A stretch of 64,000 bases of DNA from Gigaspora rosea (lineage: Eukaryota; Glomeromycota; Glomeromycetes; Diversisporales; Gigasporaceae), in the NCBI GenBank assembly GCA_003550325.1, contig QKWP01000048.1, positions 196,561 through 260,560 on the forward strand, given 5' to 3'. The first letter of the stretch is position 1. Every line of letters begins with the position of its first letter. The position numbers and the translations under genes are program-made. The notes below the pieces were generated by a model. That model was not told the DNA's origin, did not search any database, and saw only the letters and a list, made by a program, of their open reading frames with translations. This document shows, piece after piece, positions 33,525 to 47,000 of the stretch.

Positions 33525-35128
33525 TTATGGTGCAGTGCAAAAATAATTGTACACAAATTTAAATCAATTTTTTCTATAATTGTAAATTAATAAATTATTA
33601 ATAGTATATATATAATTTTCTTATATTTTAATAAAATATCTTTTAAATTAATTAGTTATATTATTTTTATTATTATATTTTTATAATTAATGGATAGAAT
33701 TTAGGCATACTACTAGTAGTACTTTGTACTATATGGTAACACCATTTAAGGCCAATTATTAACTAATTGTAATAATAAAAAATCTATTAAAATATTTTTG
33801 CAAGATACTTTGAGTAAATCATATTATGTAAAAAAATATCTAACTTTAAATAGTCTTTTAAATTTTGTAGAGACCTTTGAAACTTGGCTATTTTTAGCCG
33901 TTTTACTAGTAAATTTTATTTATAAATTTTATATTAAAAACTACGTTTAATTTTTTAAATTTTTAAACTTATATTACTCTTAATATAATATGTAGTTTAA
34001 ATGTTGATAAATTTCATAAATTAGAATTAAAAGTTTGTTTTTAACAACTTCTGATAAATTTAAACAAAATATATTTAATAATTTTTTTTAAATTATGGTT
34101 AAAAAAGTAACGAACCTATATAAAATACTAAAATAGTAATGAATTTTAACTAACAGCTTACAAACCTTTATAGTAGAAATAATATTTTTTATAATAAAAC
34201 TTTTAATATAGTAAGTTATAAACATTTTTTATATAATTTAAATTTAAATTTACATATTCTATTAAAAAAATTTATAAAAAATTTAGCATTTATAGTGTAC
34301 TACATGTAGTACATTTGAAGCAACAAAAAATAGCAGTTACAAAGGAATTTTTTTTTAAACAAGTTTATTATTAATATTAAAAAAAATTCTGCCAACTAAA
34401 CTATAGCATTAATCAGATTATTGTATATTTTCCTAGATTTTTAACATATTCTTTTAACTGTACTACTAGTAGTCTTTAGGCCTAAATCCTATCCATTAAT
34501 AATATAAAACTTTTAATTCAAAAAAAAATAAAAATTTTTTTAAAAAAATCATATATTAGCTATTTTAGACCAAATATGTAGTGTAATGTGCTTGTATTAT
34601 GCAAGTGCCTTGGTTTGCATATAATAAATATACTTTATAAATTTTATTAAATTTGAATTACAGGTTAAGAGAAAATAGGCTTCAAAGTTATTCAATTCAA
34701 TTTAAAAAACACATTAAAAATAGTATAATTTAATTTAAAATCTATATACTGAGCTAAGTTTTCAAAATTATAAAATAAAAACAAAATTATAAATTCTATT
34801 AAATTATATCTTTTAAATAAAAAAATAGTTTAAAAAATTCTATGCAGTAGTTTTTAAGAAATTTAACTTCAAAAATTTTTATAGATTTTTATAGTATTTT
34901 ATATGTTTTACTATATAAATCAAATAAATTTTTATATAATAAATATTAAAAAAAAAGTTGCTATTAATAAAATTTTTATTTTCTATATAAAGTAATTAAA
35001 TAAAAGCTATAATAAACTTTCCCATAATCTAAAAATTATTTTTTTTAAAAAAAATTATTAAGTTATATGTAAAAAATTTTTTATTATTTTTATTTGGTGT
35101 ACAAATGTTTTTGCACCGGACCATACTG
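33525..35128. mobile_element. Tc1/mariner-like TIR element, decayed
   Basis: Left end TATGGTGCAGTGCAAAAATA and right end complementary to TATGGTCCGGTGCAAAAACA, each followed inward by TTGTACAC, about 1.6 kb apart. CAGTGCAAAA..TTGTACAC ends resemble Tc1-type TIRs. The interior is AT-rich with no surviving transposase frame, and contains a second TIR pair (33690-34505). Confidence 0.6.
33690..34505. mobile_element. Nested TIR element
   Basis: Left ATTAATGGATAGAATTTAGG and right CCTAAATCCTATCCATTAAT are near-perfect complements, each followed inward by ACTACTAGTAGT. About 815 bp, no coding frame. It lies wholly inside the 33525-35128 element, so it inserted later or is part of a nested pair. 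Confidence 0.65.
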
Positions 35129-35171
35129 AAGATTAATTCATCGACAACGAAATTCTGGACAAGGGTCAAGG

Positions 35172-35387
35172 CAGGGACACGGAAATATTATTTCGATTTA
35201 AAGTAAAAATTTCGGTCGATTTTTTCGATTTGACCAGCATTAAGAAAAAAATAATGATAATCACGGCTGAAATTAAGATGACGAACATTATAAACCAATC
35301 ATTTTATATCACATGATACAAATTTTATAGCAAAAATTTCGATTTTATATAATGAAAATTTGATTTCGAAATATTTCCGTGTCCCTG
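35172..35387. mobile_element. hAT-like MITE, CAGGGACACGG ends, 8-bp target duplication
   Basis: 216 bp, ends CAGGGACACGGAAATATT and complement of the same. Flanked by GGTCAAGG on both sides (35164-35171 and 35388-35395). CAGGG-type ends plus 8-bp duplication are characteristic of hAT elements. Confidence 0.9.
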
Positions 35388-35424
35388 GGTCAAGGTTAGT
35401 GCACTTTATAAAAAAAAACTTGTC

Positions 35425-35575
35425 AGTGAATTACAGCTGCTTATAAATTTTGAGACAAACTAAAAAAAATTTGTTGCTTCCCGCTGCTAATAAATTTTGA
35501 GACAAACTAAAAATTTGCTGTTTCCCGCTGCTAATAAATTTTGAGACAAACTAAAAATTTGCTGTTTCCCGAAGT
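35425..35575. repeat. Three tandem 48-53 bp units
   Basis: Unit GCTGCTAATAAATTTTGAGA followed by CAAACTAAAAATTTGCTGTTTCCC; the last two copies are virtually identical, the first is diverged. Confidence 0.75.
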
Positions 35576-36782
35576 CCCTTATATTTCATCCTAAAAGCAC
35601 CTATCACTTCTTTGTTTTGGAACTTTAGTCGGAAAATAGCGATGTAATTTCCGGAGAAATAGATGATACATAAGACGAAATCGAAGGGGTTTCGGAAAAC
35701 GAGTAAATTTTAGTTTGTCCCAGAATTTATGAGAACTGATGTAATCGTCGGTAGTCGGTAAATTGCTTGCCAATAAAATGGCACGGATCTGAATTATTTT
35801 AATATGATTATGGTTACCTGTTACATTTAACATCATTTAATTAATTATAGCATATCTGTAATTTAATTAATTATAGCACATCCGTAGATCATAATTATAA
35901 TACTTGATAGTATCGGTCTTGCATACGCTCTTATTCATGAACATTTGTTTTGATTTTTGGAGATACTGCATTGGACAATAGTATATATGCTTGTAAATTC
36001 AATTCAGTAAGTATAATTTATAAATTAACCTATTGTGCCTCCGTTCCTGGTTTTAGCGCAACTACGTTGCGCAGCTACTTAATAATTCTTATCGCATAAA
36101 TCCCGTGTCCCTTTAGTGCACCAATCATATTGTGCTGCACTATGACATAGATTGGTGTGAAACCCTAAGTCTAGATACTCGATGAATGATAGTCAAATGT
36201 TTGTACCAGGAACGTAGTACGAAGTATGAAGTATATGCTTCAGTTCGAGTTTTGCGTTTATCAGAAAAATCTGAAATCTGATCGGACACCCTAATAATTT
36301 ACAAATGTCAGCTGATCAAATATAGCTAAGCCAGGATACCTGAGCAATCAAGTCAAATCCTGTTATGAAGCCATAAATCCCAACTGAGCATACCGATATA
36401 GCAAGCTATTACCTCATGAAATAAACATGTGAGTATAATGATTGATGATTAACCATAATTGTAATCGCTTTCTTGCATAGAAACACGTTACGCAAACAAA
36501 TTCAGTACCTGTCACCAGCAAAACCAGCTAAACTCCACCCATACAGGATCTTGCAATATGGAAACGTTCGAGTTTTGCATTCGTCCACAAAATCTGATTC
36601 TGATTGGGGATGCTCCAATTTTGTATGCGTTACGCAAAAAGATGCAATGATCTACATCCTTACTAGGAATGCAAGCAAAATCTTGATTCTGATTGTAGTA
36701 GTGCTTAGGGATTAACAACGATTATTTCATAATTGCTGAATACGGAAGTTAATAGGAAGTCATACAGTCATAAGGTGGATTA
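35576..36782. other. Spacer with dispersed short repeats
   Basis: CGTTCCTGGTTTTAGCGC (about 36043) followed by an imperfect GCGCAGCTAC recurs at about 39493. ACCAGGAACGTAGTACGAAG (about 36207) recurs at about 48821. A related GTTCGAGTTTTGC block occurs twice (36245, 36565). Frames at 36473-36718 on both strands overlap these repeats and are not supported as genes. Confidence 0.45.
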
Positions 36783-36883
36783 GTGGCAGAAACGATCCTC
36801 GGTCATGTGATTTCCGAGCAATTTAGAGCTCTGGATGGATTTTGCTTGGAAATCACGGGACTGAGGATCGTTTTTGTTACCAC
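36783..36883. mobile_element. 101-bp hairpin MITE with TA flanks
   Basis: Ends GTGGCAGAAACGATCCTC and GAGGATCGTTTTTGTTACCAC, followed inward by a TGATTTCC..GAGCAA / TTGCTTGGAAATCA stem, flanked by TA. Looks like a very short Tc1/mariner-type MITE. Confidence 0.75.
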
Positions 36884-37121
36884 TAAACTACCTGGAAGTC
36901 ATCCTTAAGGTTAATTGCACTTTTGGTCATCTTTGCATTGCCGAAGGTTTCTTCGATCGGTGGTGTTCAATCAGTATTCAACGTTGTATGCATCAGAGAT
37001 GGCACCGAAACCTTTTTTGGCGATTCCGAAAGTTTCGGGTTTCGGATTATAGCTTCCGAAACCTTATCCGAAATTTTAAACCTCAACCGAAACCCGAAAC
37101 CTCGACCGAAACCCGAAACTA

Positions 37122-37637
37122 GAGGTTGGAACCGATTTGCAAATTGTCTAATCGGATATTCATTCTTTTTTTAAAAATATAAATCGATTATATATCTCTT
37201 TTAAAAAATTTATATCGGATTTATTCGGTTATAATCCGGTTTTGTATTAAATATATAACTTATATATTAATATTAGTAATTTAGCTTATATTTCGTTCAC
37301 AATAGGCTTTTAAGTATACAAGTATTACTTGTGCACTATATTGACCTCTGGGAAATCGCATCTAAATTGACGCTTGTGACCAACATATATAAAAATTTCT
37401 TGTTTTTTTCCAGATTAATTCAATTACTATATATTCAAAAGCTTTATAATATACTAAAGAAGCTTATATAATTACAAAATTCATTATCTGCATCCCTGGT
37501 TATTTAAAAACCGGTTTAAAACCGATTATCCGATTTTATTTACAAAGTCAAATTTAAATCCGATATATTTTTTTTTGTAAATCGGATTGATATTTTAAAC
37601 AGAATATCCGGTTATAAACCGATACGATTCCAACCAC
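37122..37637. mobile_element. Nested TIR element with GGTTGGAA ends
   Basis: Left AGAGGTTGGAACCGATTT and right complement of AGTGGTTGGAATCGTATC, with ATCGGATATTC / GAATATCCGGT inside each end. ACCCGAAAC occurs at both borders, compatible with a 9-bp target duplication as in Mutator-like elements, but the surrounding repeat makes this uncertain. Confidence 0.55.
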
Positions 37638-37984
37638 TACCCGAAACCTCAACCGAAACCCTAAACTGCCAAAACATCAATAATTTATTTGTTTATTCTC
37701 TCCAAAGTTGGCGCCGAAACCCTTTTTGTGCCAAATCCGAAAGTTTCGGGCTTCGCATTATAACTTCCGAAACCTCACCCGACACGCGAAACCTCATTCG
37801 AAACCCGAAATCTCACCTGAACGCCAAAAATTACCCAAACTTCCATATACGTTTATTGTATTAATGTATGTATTATATATCTCTTTCAAATGCACTGATG
37901 TATGCTATGTATCTCTTCAATGACATTGATGTATGTTATATATCTCCTTAAAGAATACAATAAAATTTGAATATCCAGCGCCAT

Positions 37985-38283
37985 CCCTATGAAAAAAAAT
38001 TTTCGGAAAAACATGGAAGCTGAACACGGAAACATACGTAAAAATATGTAAAAAAAATACGTAAAATGTACACTTTCCGTGTTTTTGGACAGGAAAACAC
38101 ACCGTATTTTCCATGTTTTCTAAAACACGGAATGTCCTTTTCCGTGTTTCAAAATACAGTGTATTTCCCTGTCCAAAAACACGGTAACTGGTAAGTGTAC
38201 ATTTTACGTATTTTTTTACATATTTTTACGTATGTTTCCGTGTTCAGCTTCCATGTTTTTCCGAAAAATTTTTTTCATAGGGC
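37985..38283. mobile_element. Foldback MITE with about 100-bp near-perfect arms
   Basis: CCCTATGAAAAAAAATTTTC and its complement delimit the element; the arms continue through CATGGAAGCTGAACACGG and ACGTAAAATGTACACTT almost without mismatch. The middle repeats TTTTCCGTGTTT-type motifs. Outer flanks share only CAT. Confidence 0.75.
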
Positions 38284-38661
38284 ATTTGGGCTGGAATACA
38301 TCCAACAATTTATTTCATGCGTGCAGTCCTTTTTGTTGTTATGATTCACAAGTATAACATGAAAGGTACAATTCCGGAGTTTATATTCTGACAATCAAGG
38401 TTGCTTTTGCAAGCATCAGTTTTTTTTTACTTTATTACGTAAAAACTGGTACAATATCAAGTTACGTCCATATCTAAGTTACCGCAGAATTAAATAAATT
38501 GTTGGTCATCAAATATTTATCGATTCATCATTGGCAATTTTTTCAATCACCCTAGAATTTTGAAATCAATTGTAATAACGGTATGATATTAAAAATAAAG
38601 TTGACCGGCTTAAAAAAAAACGAACAAACCGAGGCAGTGAAAAAAAAACATAATTAAAAAA

Positions 38662-38787
38662 AATGATCTATATAATGTTATAATTTATTCAAAAATAATT
38701 TTACATTTTGGGCTCATTAAAAATAATGATCTATATAATGTTATAATTTATTCAAAAATAATTTTACATTTTGGGCTCATTAAAAAT
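38662..38787. repeat. Exact 63-bp tandem duplication
   Basis: Two head-to-tail copies starting AATGATCTATATAATGTTAT and ending GGGCTCATTAAAA, with no difference that I can see; a recent slippage or unequal exchange product. Confidence 0.85.
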
Positions 38788-38965
38788 AAATCAACTTCAT
38801 AATAAATTTTAAAGGCTTCAATAATATACTTTTGAGTTTCGGATTATAGGTTTGGGTTTCGGATTATAGTTTCGGGGTTTCGGGTTTCGGAGTTTTTAAA
38901 AAATCCGAAACTAGTTTCGGATTAGAACCCTTCCGAAACTAGTTTCAGGTAGGTTTCGTTTCGGA

Positions 38966-40044
38966 CGCCATGTTTGATATTCATGTTCGAAAAAAGCGTT
39001 CGCATCACTGCTTAGCCCGATTTTCGGTCATAATTGAGAACCTTCCATGACAAAATTGATATTACAGCTAAGATTTTTTTTTACACATATGCTCATTATT
39101 ATAATTGGATAAATCATGCATTAATATGATCTGAATCACAAACAAATATTAAAAATGTAATGATTTTATTATTGCTCAGATTTTAACCGGTCAGTTAGGA
39201 GCTTCTGACTGTTATCAGTTACGGTTATGACCAGTTATGACCGGTCATAACCTTTACTACTTCTAAATAAAATGCTCTTTTATTTGGTAACAACATACTT
39301 TATATAAAAATTTATATGCTTTTTTCCGAATTAATTCAATTACTACATATGATTATCGTGATGTTGCATAATATTGCTCATGAGCATTATTTAAAACGAT
39401 TCATTAATTGTGTTTAATTTACGCAAAAACTAAAACTACACCCGTGCTTCATTTTGCAAAAATGCAGTAAAAGTATATTACAAATCGTTATTTCGTTCCT
39501 GGTTTTAGCGCGACTGCATCGCGCAGCTACCTCATAAATATAACAAATATGCAAATTAAAACATGGTATTAATTTAGTGTCAATCAGGATCGTTTTATGT
39601 GCTGATCAACAGAAATGTTTTATAATATATATATATAATTGACAAAAGGTTTTGACAAATGATGATCCGACAAAACCGTTGACGATTGACGAAACTGCTG
39701 ACGATTAAGAGATAAAAGAAATAGAAATGTGTAGATATGATAATGCAAACAAAAATATTAACCTCGCATAGACAATTTATTTCCATTATGAAAAAATAGA
39801 ATAATTTTTTATGCTTCATTAATCATCATGTGTTTCGTCATTCAAATCAGCATTCAGAAATTGCTTGACGAATCGTTTCGTCATTCGTCAGCATCTTTAC
39901 TAGCAAACAATAATAATTGAAATATTACGTATGCAAGTAGATATATAACAACAATTTTTCTTATAGGCTCCAACCTAATATATACTGGTTCAAAATTTTA
40001 TTTCATGTAAATTTCTTTTTTTGGTCTGTATCATCATATAAAGT
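38966..40044. other. Spacer including a TGACGAAAC-type element at about 39640-39895
   Basis: GACAAAAGGTTTTGACAAAT, CGATTGACGAAACTG and the right part GCTTGACGAATCGTTTCGTC mark a member of the TGACGAAAC family. A GACCGGTCATAAC-type block lies at about 39190-39250. No gene. Confidence 0.45.
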
Positions 40045-41093
40045 TTCATACGTAAGTAGTATGTGCGTAATATGTCATTGCTTATACGTACTTATGCTAA
40101 GTTACGATTAAAAGTTTCACATGCAGCGTATGAACACAATTTGTTTATAGTCTCCTTAAATGCTTTTACTGGATATACTTGTGTACTACTCGTGCCAAAT
40201 AGATGCATAACCTTATCGCGTGAGAATAAAGGTTACTATTTTTATATTTTGTATGATTATTTATCAAATAACTATCTAAAATATATATGCGTCACGAAAT
40301 AAGAAAGTGCTCTTGTCTTAATGGAAATAATTAATTAGATATATTGCATTCATGAAGCTTCAAAAAAGAGTACATATTTTGAATTTTATTACGACAAGTT
40401 TACGCGCATTGGCAATTTTTTGTAACATGTGTATATAGATTTATTATGCAGATCATGTACGCAGGGAAATCAAAATTATGTGGTACGTGAGTATCTAATT
40501 TCAAATTATGTTATGTAATGTGAAACATATTTATCGCGATTGTGGTATACTCGGCAAACAATGTACATACGATTCTGTGGTATACTCAGACAATTCTGTA
40601 GTATACGCGGCAAAATTTGTCAGAACATTTCAGTTTTTTTTTCGAAAAATTTCAAGACTTGCTCATAATTCGAGTTCATTCAAATTCTATGTCAGGAGAT
40701 ATCGGATTTGTTATACTTTATTCATCAATTGGCAATAAATTCTAAATTATGTGATAATTCCTGTAAATTGTGTATTCTGCCGTGATATAATCATATTATG
40801 TGATATAAGTAAATTTATGTGAATTTTTGTGGTGTTTTGTGAAACACATAAAATCACTGTCCCTCCAGTACGTACGCATAAAAAAACAACAAGGGACAAA
40901 TTCACGCTTGATTTATAAAGTATAAAAGCCTTATATTTGGATCGAAATCACCGAATTTAATTACTTGCTAGGGAAAAATATATATATATCTTCAAATAAT
41001 TAGTATGCATAATTATAAATAAATTCATCTCGTAATCATTTGTTTATTTAAATGATTTATTAACTCTCATTTATAGCTTTTTGTTTAGTTTAT

Positions 41094-44000
41094 ATGTCAT
41101 TACCTAAGAAGAATAAACAATATTTTATTAATGCAGTCTACAATTTTGACTGGTCATCAACTCACGCTTGGCCCTATGGAATCATGGGATCCTACTCTCA
41201 AAAATGCTGCGGTAATTTGCTGAATTTATTCCTATGTTTCGTTTTTTTATGCATAAACTTTTCAAATAAGAGAAAAACAAAATCGTATGTCAATTTTAGG
41301 CTTTATGCCTTCAAACTGAATTTCCAAGCATTATATATACTGGTCCGATTGGATACAAATATATAACGAAGGTAAATCAAATTTTTAAAATTCACTTATT
41401 TGGTCGATTGATTAACTTTAAATAATCATAGTATTCATTTATATAGCTTGGCAATCAATATTAATGACAAAACAAACACACGGTTAATTAGATAATTTCA
41501 TATAACTGTAATAAACATTATCAATTTTATCAAATCTAACAACCTTTTTTTAAATTAAATAGCATTAGGAAAACCATTTAAGGAAATTTGGCCTGAAATA
41601 TATGAGTATGTTGTTGCTACACAATTCGAATGGTAAGTGGCGTAAATAATTGTCGAAGCTGAAGTAATAATTTGGTTGATGTTAAGATTGGTCAAAATTG
41701 TTCAGAGTGTTCAGAGTTTCTTTAAAAATTTAAAATGCGTACTTTTTTCAATTTTCAAGTTTCAATCAATGGCAAACTTCAAAAGATTTTTTTCATTTGT
41801 AATATTTTAAAAAAATTTTTTTTTAATATATGTAGTGTAAAAATGACTAGCAAAGGTCTTTTTAAAAAGGATCAATTATATTTATTAGAACGTGACGGGT
41901 ATATCGAAGAGGCGTACTTTAATTATACATGCAGTCCTATCTTTAAATCTGATAGTTCTGTTTGTGGTATGTTTGTTATAGCGCAAGAAACTACTCAAAG
42001 AGTTTTGAATGCAAGGAGATTAAAAATACTTGGTGAATTCGGTCGTAGGATTAATGGTTAGTAAAACATACTATAAATAAATAAATATATATATATATAA
42101 GACTTATCAGATGTCAATTCACGTTTGTGTTGGTTTTAATATTTTTTTAAAGAGGCTGAAACTTTAGAAAATGCCTGCCATATTATAACAAAAATACTGG
42201 GTGATAATAATGCCGATATTCCTTACGCAATGATTTACTTGGTTGATCGTAAATTAAATCCTACTTCTGAATCTCTGATTGCTCGTCTCATTACTACAAC
42301 TTTTGATTATAACAGTGAAAGTGGTTGGCTTTTTCCTGATAATTTACTCGAAATTCCTGACATAATTGATTTAACTAAAGACATTGATAAAAGCTATAAT
42401 TCATATATTGAACTAAAAAGAGAAGCTGCAACTTATTCATTTTTAAAATGTGATTCTTGGCCAATACATCTTCTAATAAAGGATGGGGATCATATAAAAG
42501 TTCTTTTAAATGATGGATCTCAAGCTGTACTCTTATTGACAAAAATTTCTATTTGTGACGAACAAGTTTTATCTGCAATATTGATTTGTGGTATTAATCG
42601 ACAGCGTACACTTGATGAAAAGTATATGGAATTTTTAAAATTATGCAAAAATATCTCATAATTAATTTTTTATTTAATAAATATATTACTTATCGATAAA
42701 CGTCTTTTTTATGTTATAATCTGTCAGCTAATTACAAATCAAATGAATATATGTTTGTTACGTGCAAGGTCAATTGAGAAGGAAAAGAAGCGTTCAAAAT
42801 CATTGGCTGAATTAAATCGGCAAAAAGTCTTGTTTTTTCAAGGCATTAGTCATGAATTAAAAAGTATAGATTTATAATAAAGTACTTTTGCAAATATACC
42901 ATATAAATAGACGAAACATTTTCCTTTCACGATGCCAGCTCCGTTAACTTTAATGCTTTCACCACTTGATGACATAATTAATGCATGTCAACAAAACGCG
43001 TCAATAATGTCACATCTTCAAATTATACGACGTAATGCTCGTCGATTGCTTAAACTTTTTAATACTTTATTACAAGTAAGTAATATATTATGTTCAAATA
43101 ATTAGATACACTTATTTTTCAAACCAATTATATTAAAGAATACTCGTTTCCTATGCAGTTTTCAAACATAGAATCGGAAAAATTGGAAGTGTGTTATCGT
43201 GAAACCAACATTGTTGAATTTACTCAAGAATTAGTTTCTGATTTTAAAAGTATGGCCGAAACATTTGGTTTAGATTATGTTATTGATATTCCATTTGCTG
43301 ATAAATTTAATCAAGATGTGGGAAATAAGTTTATTTAGATCATGATATGTACGAACCAATTGTATTTAATCTTTGTAAGTATTTTCTTTGATAAAACCAA
43401 TTTTTCAAAACGTGTAAAGTTTATTGCACTAAAAATATTTTATTTGTTAAAAGGTTCAAATGCACTGAAGCATACTTGGAATGGACGTGTAGCTATTAGT
43501 TTATATGTTGACTACAAAGATAAGAACAAGATGATAGTTCTTGAAGTATCAGATACAGGTTAATAAATATATTCTTTAAACTAAATACTGTAACTAATTT
43601 ACTATTATTAATATTTTCTTTTTAATTTAGGTGTTGGCATCCCAGAATTAGCACTTCCAAATATATTCCAACGTTTTTATCGTGTAGAATCTCAAAGTTC
43701 ACGTAGCCATGAAGGTACTGGAATAGGGCTCGCACTCGTAAAAGAACTTATAACATTTCATGGTGGAGATATCACTGTTACTTCAATAGTAAATAAAGGG
43801 ACGACGTTTAAATGTTGGTTTCCAATAGGATGTGACCACTTACCATCAGATAAAATACAATATAATAATGTTGACAATCAAATAAGTTATGGACGAGAAT
43901 TATACACCAATCGACAACTTTACTTAGAAGAAAGTTCTCAATGGGTTAAAAACAGTAAATCTGATGTTCAAAATGATATAATAGATAAATTATCAAATGA

Positions 44001-47000
44001 TGATAAAACCATGGATATTGATAAAATGTTTTCAGAAGATATCACCTTTTATTTCTCTACAGATGATCTTGTTAATGAGAAAAAATATCAAATTTTACTT
44101 GTTGATGATAATAATGATATGCGGTAATAGTTTTTATAAATAGCTTGTTTTTATTACATCAATAACCGTTATCATTATTAAATTTTATCGTTATTAATCA
44201 TGTTTGTAAAGATTATCTGGCAGATCTTTTAAAAGAATTTGATGTACATCGTGCCTGTGATGGCCAAGATGCAATAAGAGTCTTAAAAAAACTTAATAAG
44301 CTACCTGATTTAGTCCTTAGCGGTAAGTTAATTTCGATTTTGATAGATATAAATTATCGAATTATATTATAACTATATATTATTAATTTTGAATTTAATA
44401 GATATTATGATGCCAAATATGAATGGATATGAGTTATTAGAAGTATTAAGATCTAATGTTAAAACTCGAATAATTCCTGTAATATTATTATCTGCAAAAG
44501 CTGGTGAAGAGTCAAAGATCAAAGGTAATTTAATAAATTATTACATTATTATCATCGCTTTAGTCTATTAATAAACTATTTATATATATATTGCCAATTA
44601 TTTGGTTTCAAATAGGTCTGGATAAAGGTGCAGATGATTATTTAATAAAACCATTTTCTTCTCGTGAACTAATTACTCGAATTCGAGCAAACATTGTACT
44701 TTCACATCTTCGTCGTAAAATATTATTTCAACAATATAAACAAGAAGGAACAAAGCAATTATTACTTACAATCTCAAATAAGATTCTTTCTGGATTGGAT
44801 TTAAATGAAACATTATTAGATATTATTAAAGAAATTCATCATAAATTACCAAGTGAAAGAATTTTATTATTACAAATGATCAATCTGAATTTAAGAATAA
44901 TAAGATAGTTGCTTTATATGATGGATCAGAAAGTACACCGTCAATGAATAATCTACTCAATGAAGTTAATAATAAAATATTAACAAATTTACAAGAATTT
45001 TAAACAATAATTCAGGAGTTGAGATTTATTTAGATGTATATTGTGATGATGTTTGTAAAAATGTATCAGTATTATCTGTAGAAATAACATTGAATAACAT
45101 TTGTTGGGGATGGATAAAATTATATAGATCTCCAAATTCTATTTGGCTCAATTCAGAAATTGAATTGTTACAACAAATATCAAATCAAATAAGTTTAATT
45201 ATTACCTATGTGAATAATTTAAAAGAAAATGCTGAAAATGAAATTATAATAAAAGCTATAGAAGTTGCAAATAAGGCTAAGAGTCAAATATTAGCAAATA
45301 CTTCTCATGGTAAGCATTCGGTTATTAGATGCTAAAATTTTTTTATCTTTCTAATTAATTTTAATCATTCATATCTTCTTATTATAGAATTACGAACTCC
45401 ATCAGGTGCAATAGTTGGAATTCTTTCTTCCTTTGAAAATACTTCCTTAAATACTGATCAAAAGGATATGATTAATATTATGATACATGCTTCTGATATA
45501 GTTTTATCTATAGTAAATGATATTCTCAACGCAGCAAAATTAGAAGCACGAAAAATTACTCTAATATATAGGACATTTGATTTATTAGAATTGCTTGAAG
45601 ATACAATTGAAAACTTTGGAAAAAGAGCTGGTGCTAAAAAGATTGATCTAATAGTAAATTGCGAAATAGATTCATTTCCAAGATATGTTAAGAGTGATCC
45701 TGATAGGTGATTTATCTTATATGAGATGTGTAAACAAAACTATAGGAATTTTTTACTTACTTTGTCTCTTATTATTGTAAATAGGCTGAAACAAGTTTTA
45801 TCTCATTTATTATCAAATTCGTAGCTATTTATTTATAATTTATTTATTTATTTATTTTACATACTGTATTTTATTTTAATTTTTTTTTCATAACCTGTTC
45901 ATAATTGTAGAATTAAATTTACTGATAAGGGCAAAATTGTATTGTCAATTTCAATACAATTACAAGAAGTCATTGATAAAGACAAAGAGAAACCAACTTA
46001 CGGTCAAATGATAGAGGATGTCTATTGATAGAATTATATGATACAGGCATTGGGTAAGATACTTATGATTAATAGACTCAACGAACATGATATTAGATAT
46101 ATTAGCATAAAAGAAGCTGTCTAATCTAGTTATTTATAATAGCATGGATCCAGAATATATTAAACATGCTTGGCAAAGCTTTTCACAAGGTGACATGTCA
46201 ATAACAAAGATGCAAGATGGTATAGGGCTTGGTCTCTCAATTTGTAAACATTTAGTAGAAATTAATGGAGGAGAAATTAAAGCAGATAGTGTATTAGGGA
46301 AAGGAAGTAAATTTTGGTTTACATGGAATGTTGAATTATTATCATCAACGACTTCTTCATTATTAAATTCACAAATTGTTCGAATGAATTATGAATTACC
46401 TCAATCTATAAAACAAAAACGAATACTAATAATTCATTCAATTGAAGAATCTAGAAATGCAATGTTGAATTATCTTAAAAAGATTGAAAAAGTAGATGCA
46501 TTTGCTATCTTTGATAAAGGTATTAGAGCAGCAAAAAAATATAAAGAATTGAATAATCAATTTGCTTATGATATAGTATTCGTTAGTCTTTATGAAACTA
46601 ATGAAGATGAGATCATGAAGGCAATATTAGAATTAAGAGGATTAGATGTGAATAATAATAATTTAGTAATAATTTTTATAGTATTTCCAACTAATGAAGA
46701 GAATGAATTAGCAGAAAAATTAATTGAAAAAGTTGGAGGAACAGCTGCTATTCTTTATACTCCAATTACATGGAAAAAAATAGTTAATCTATTTATGAAT
46801 ATGGAAAAAAATTATTACAATCAAAAAGATTATAGATTTATTAAGTCTGAAGATACAAATCAAGATTTATATGAAGACATAAAAAAAAGTGATTCCAAGA
46901 AGAGCAAGTATATTTTATGTGTGGTATTGCATCATTTTATTTTGCAGAATACATTACGACAAGTTTCAAAACTTGGTTATTCAACAATTTCTGCAACAAT

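Larger units (their letters stand above)
36990..38965. repeat. CCGAAACC-rich repeat region interrupted by nested elements
   Basis: Blocks of ACCGAAACCCGAAACC / GGTTTCGGATTATAG occur at 36995-37120, 37640-37825 and, inverted, at 38835-38965. They bracket a nested TIR element (37122-37637), a foldback (37985-38283) and a local duplication (38662-38787). The GAAACC blocks probably belonged to one element later split by insertions. Open frames here are low-complexity repeat. Confidence 0.55.

Noticed and set aside
36473..37174. Several overlapping ORFs
   Set aside because: They fall in dispersed repeats, a hairpin MITE and the CCGAAACC repeat region; peptides are repetitive (KPRPKPETR type).
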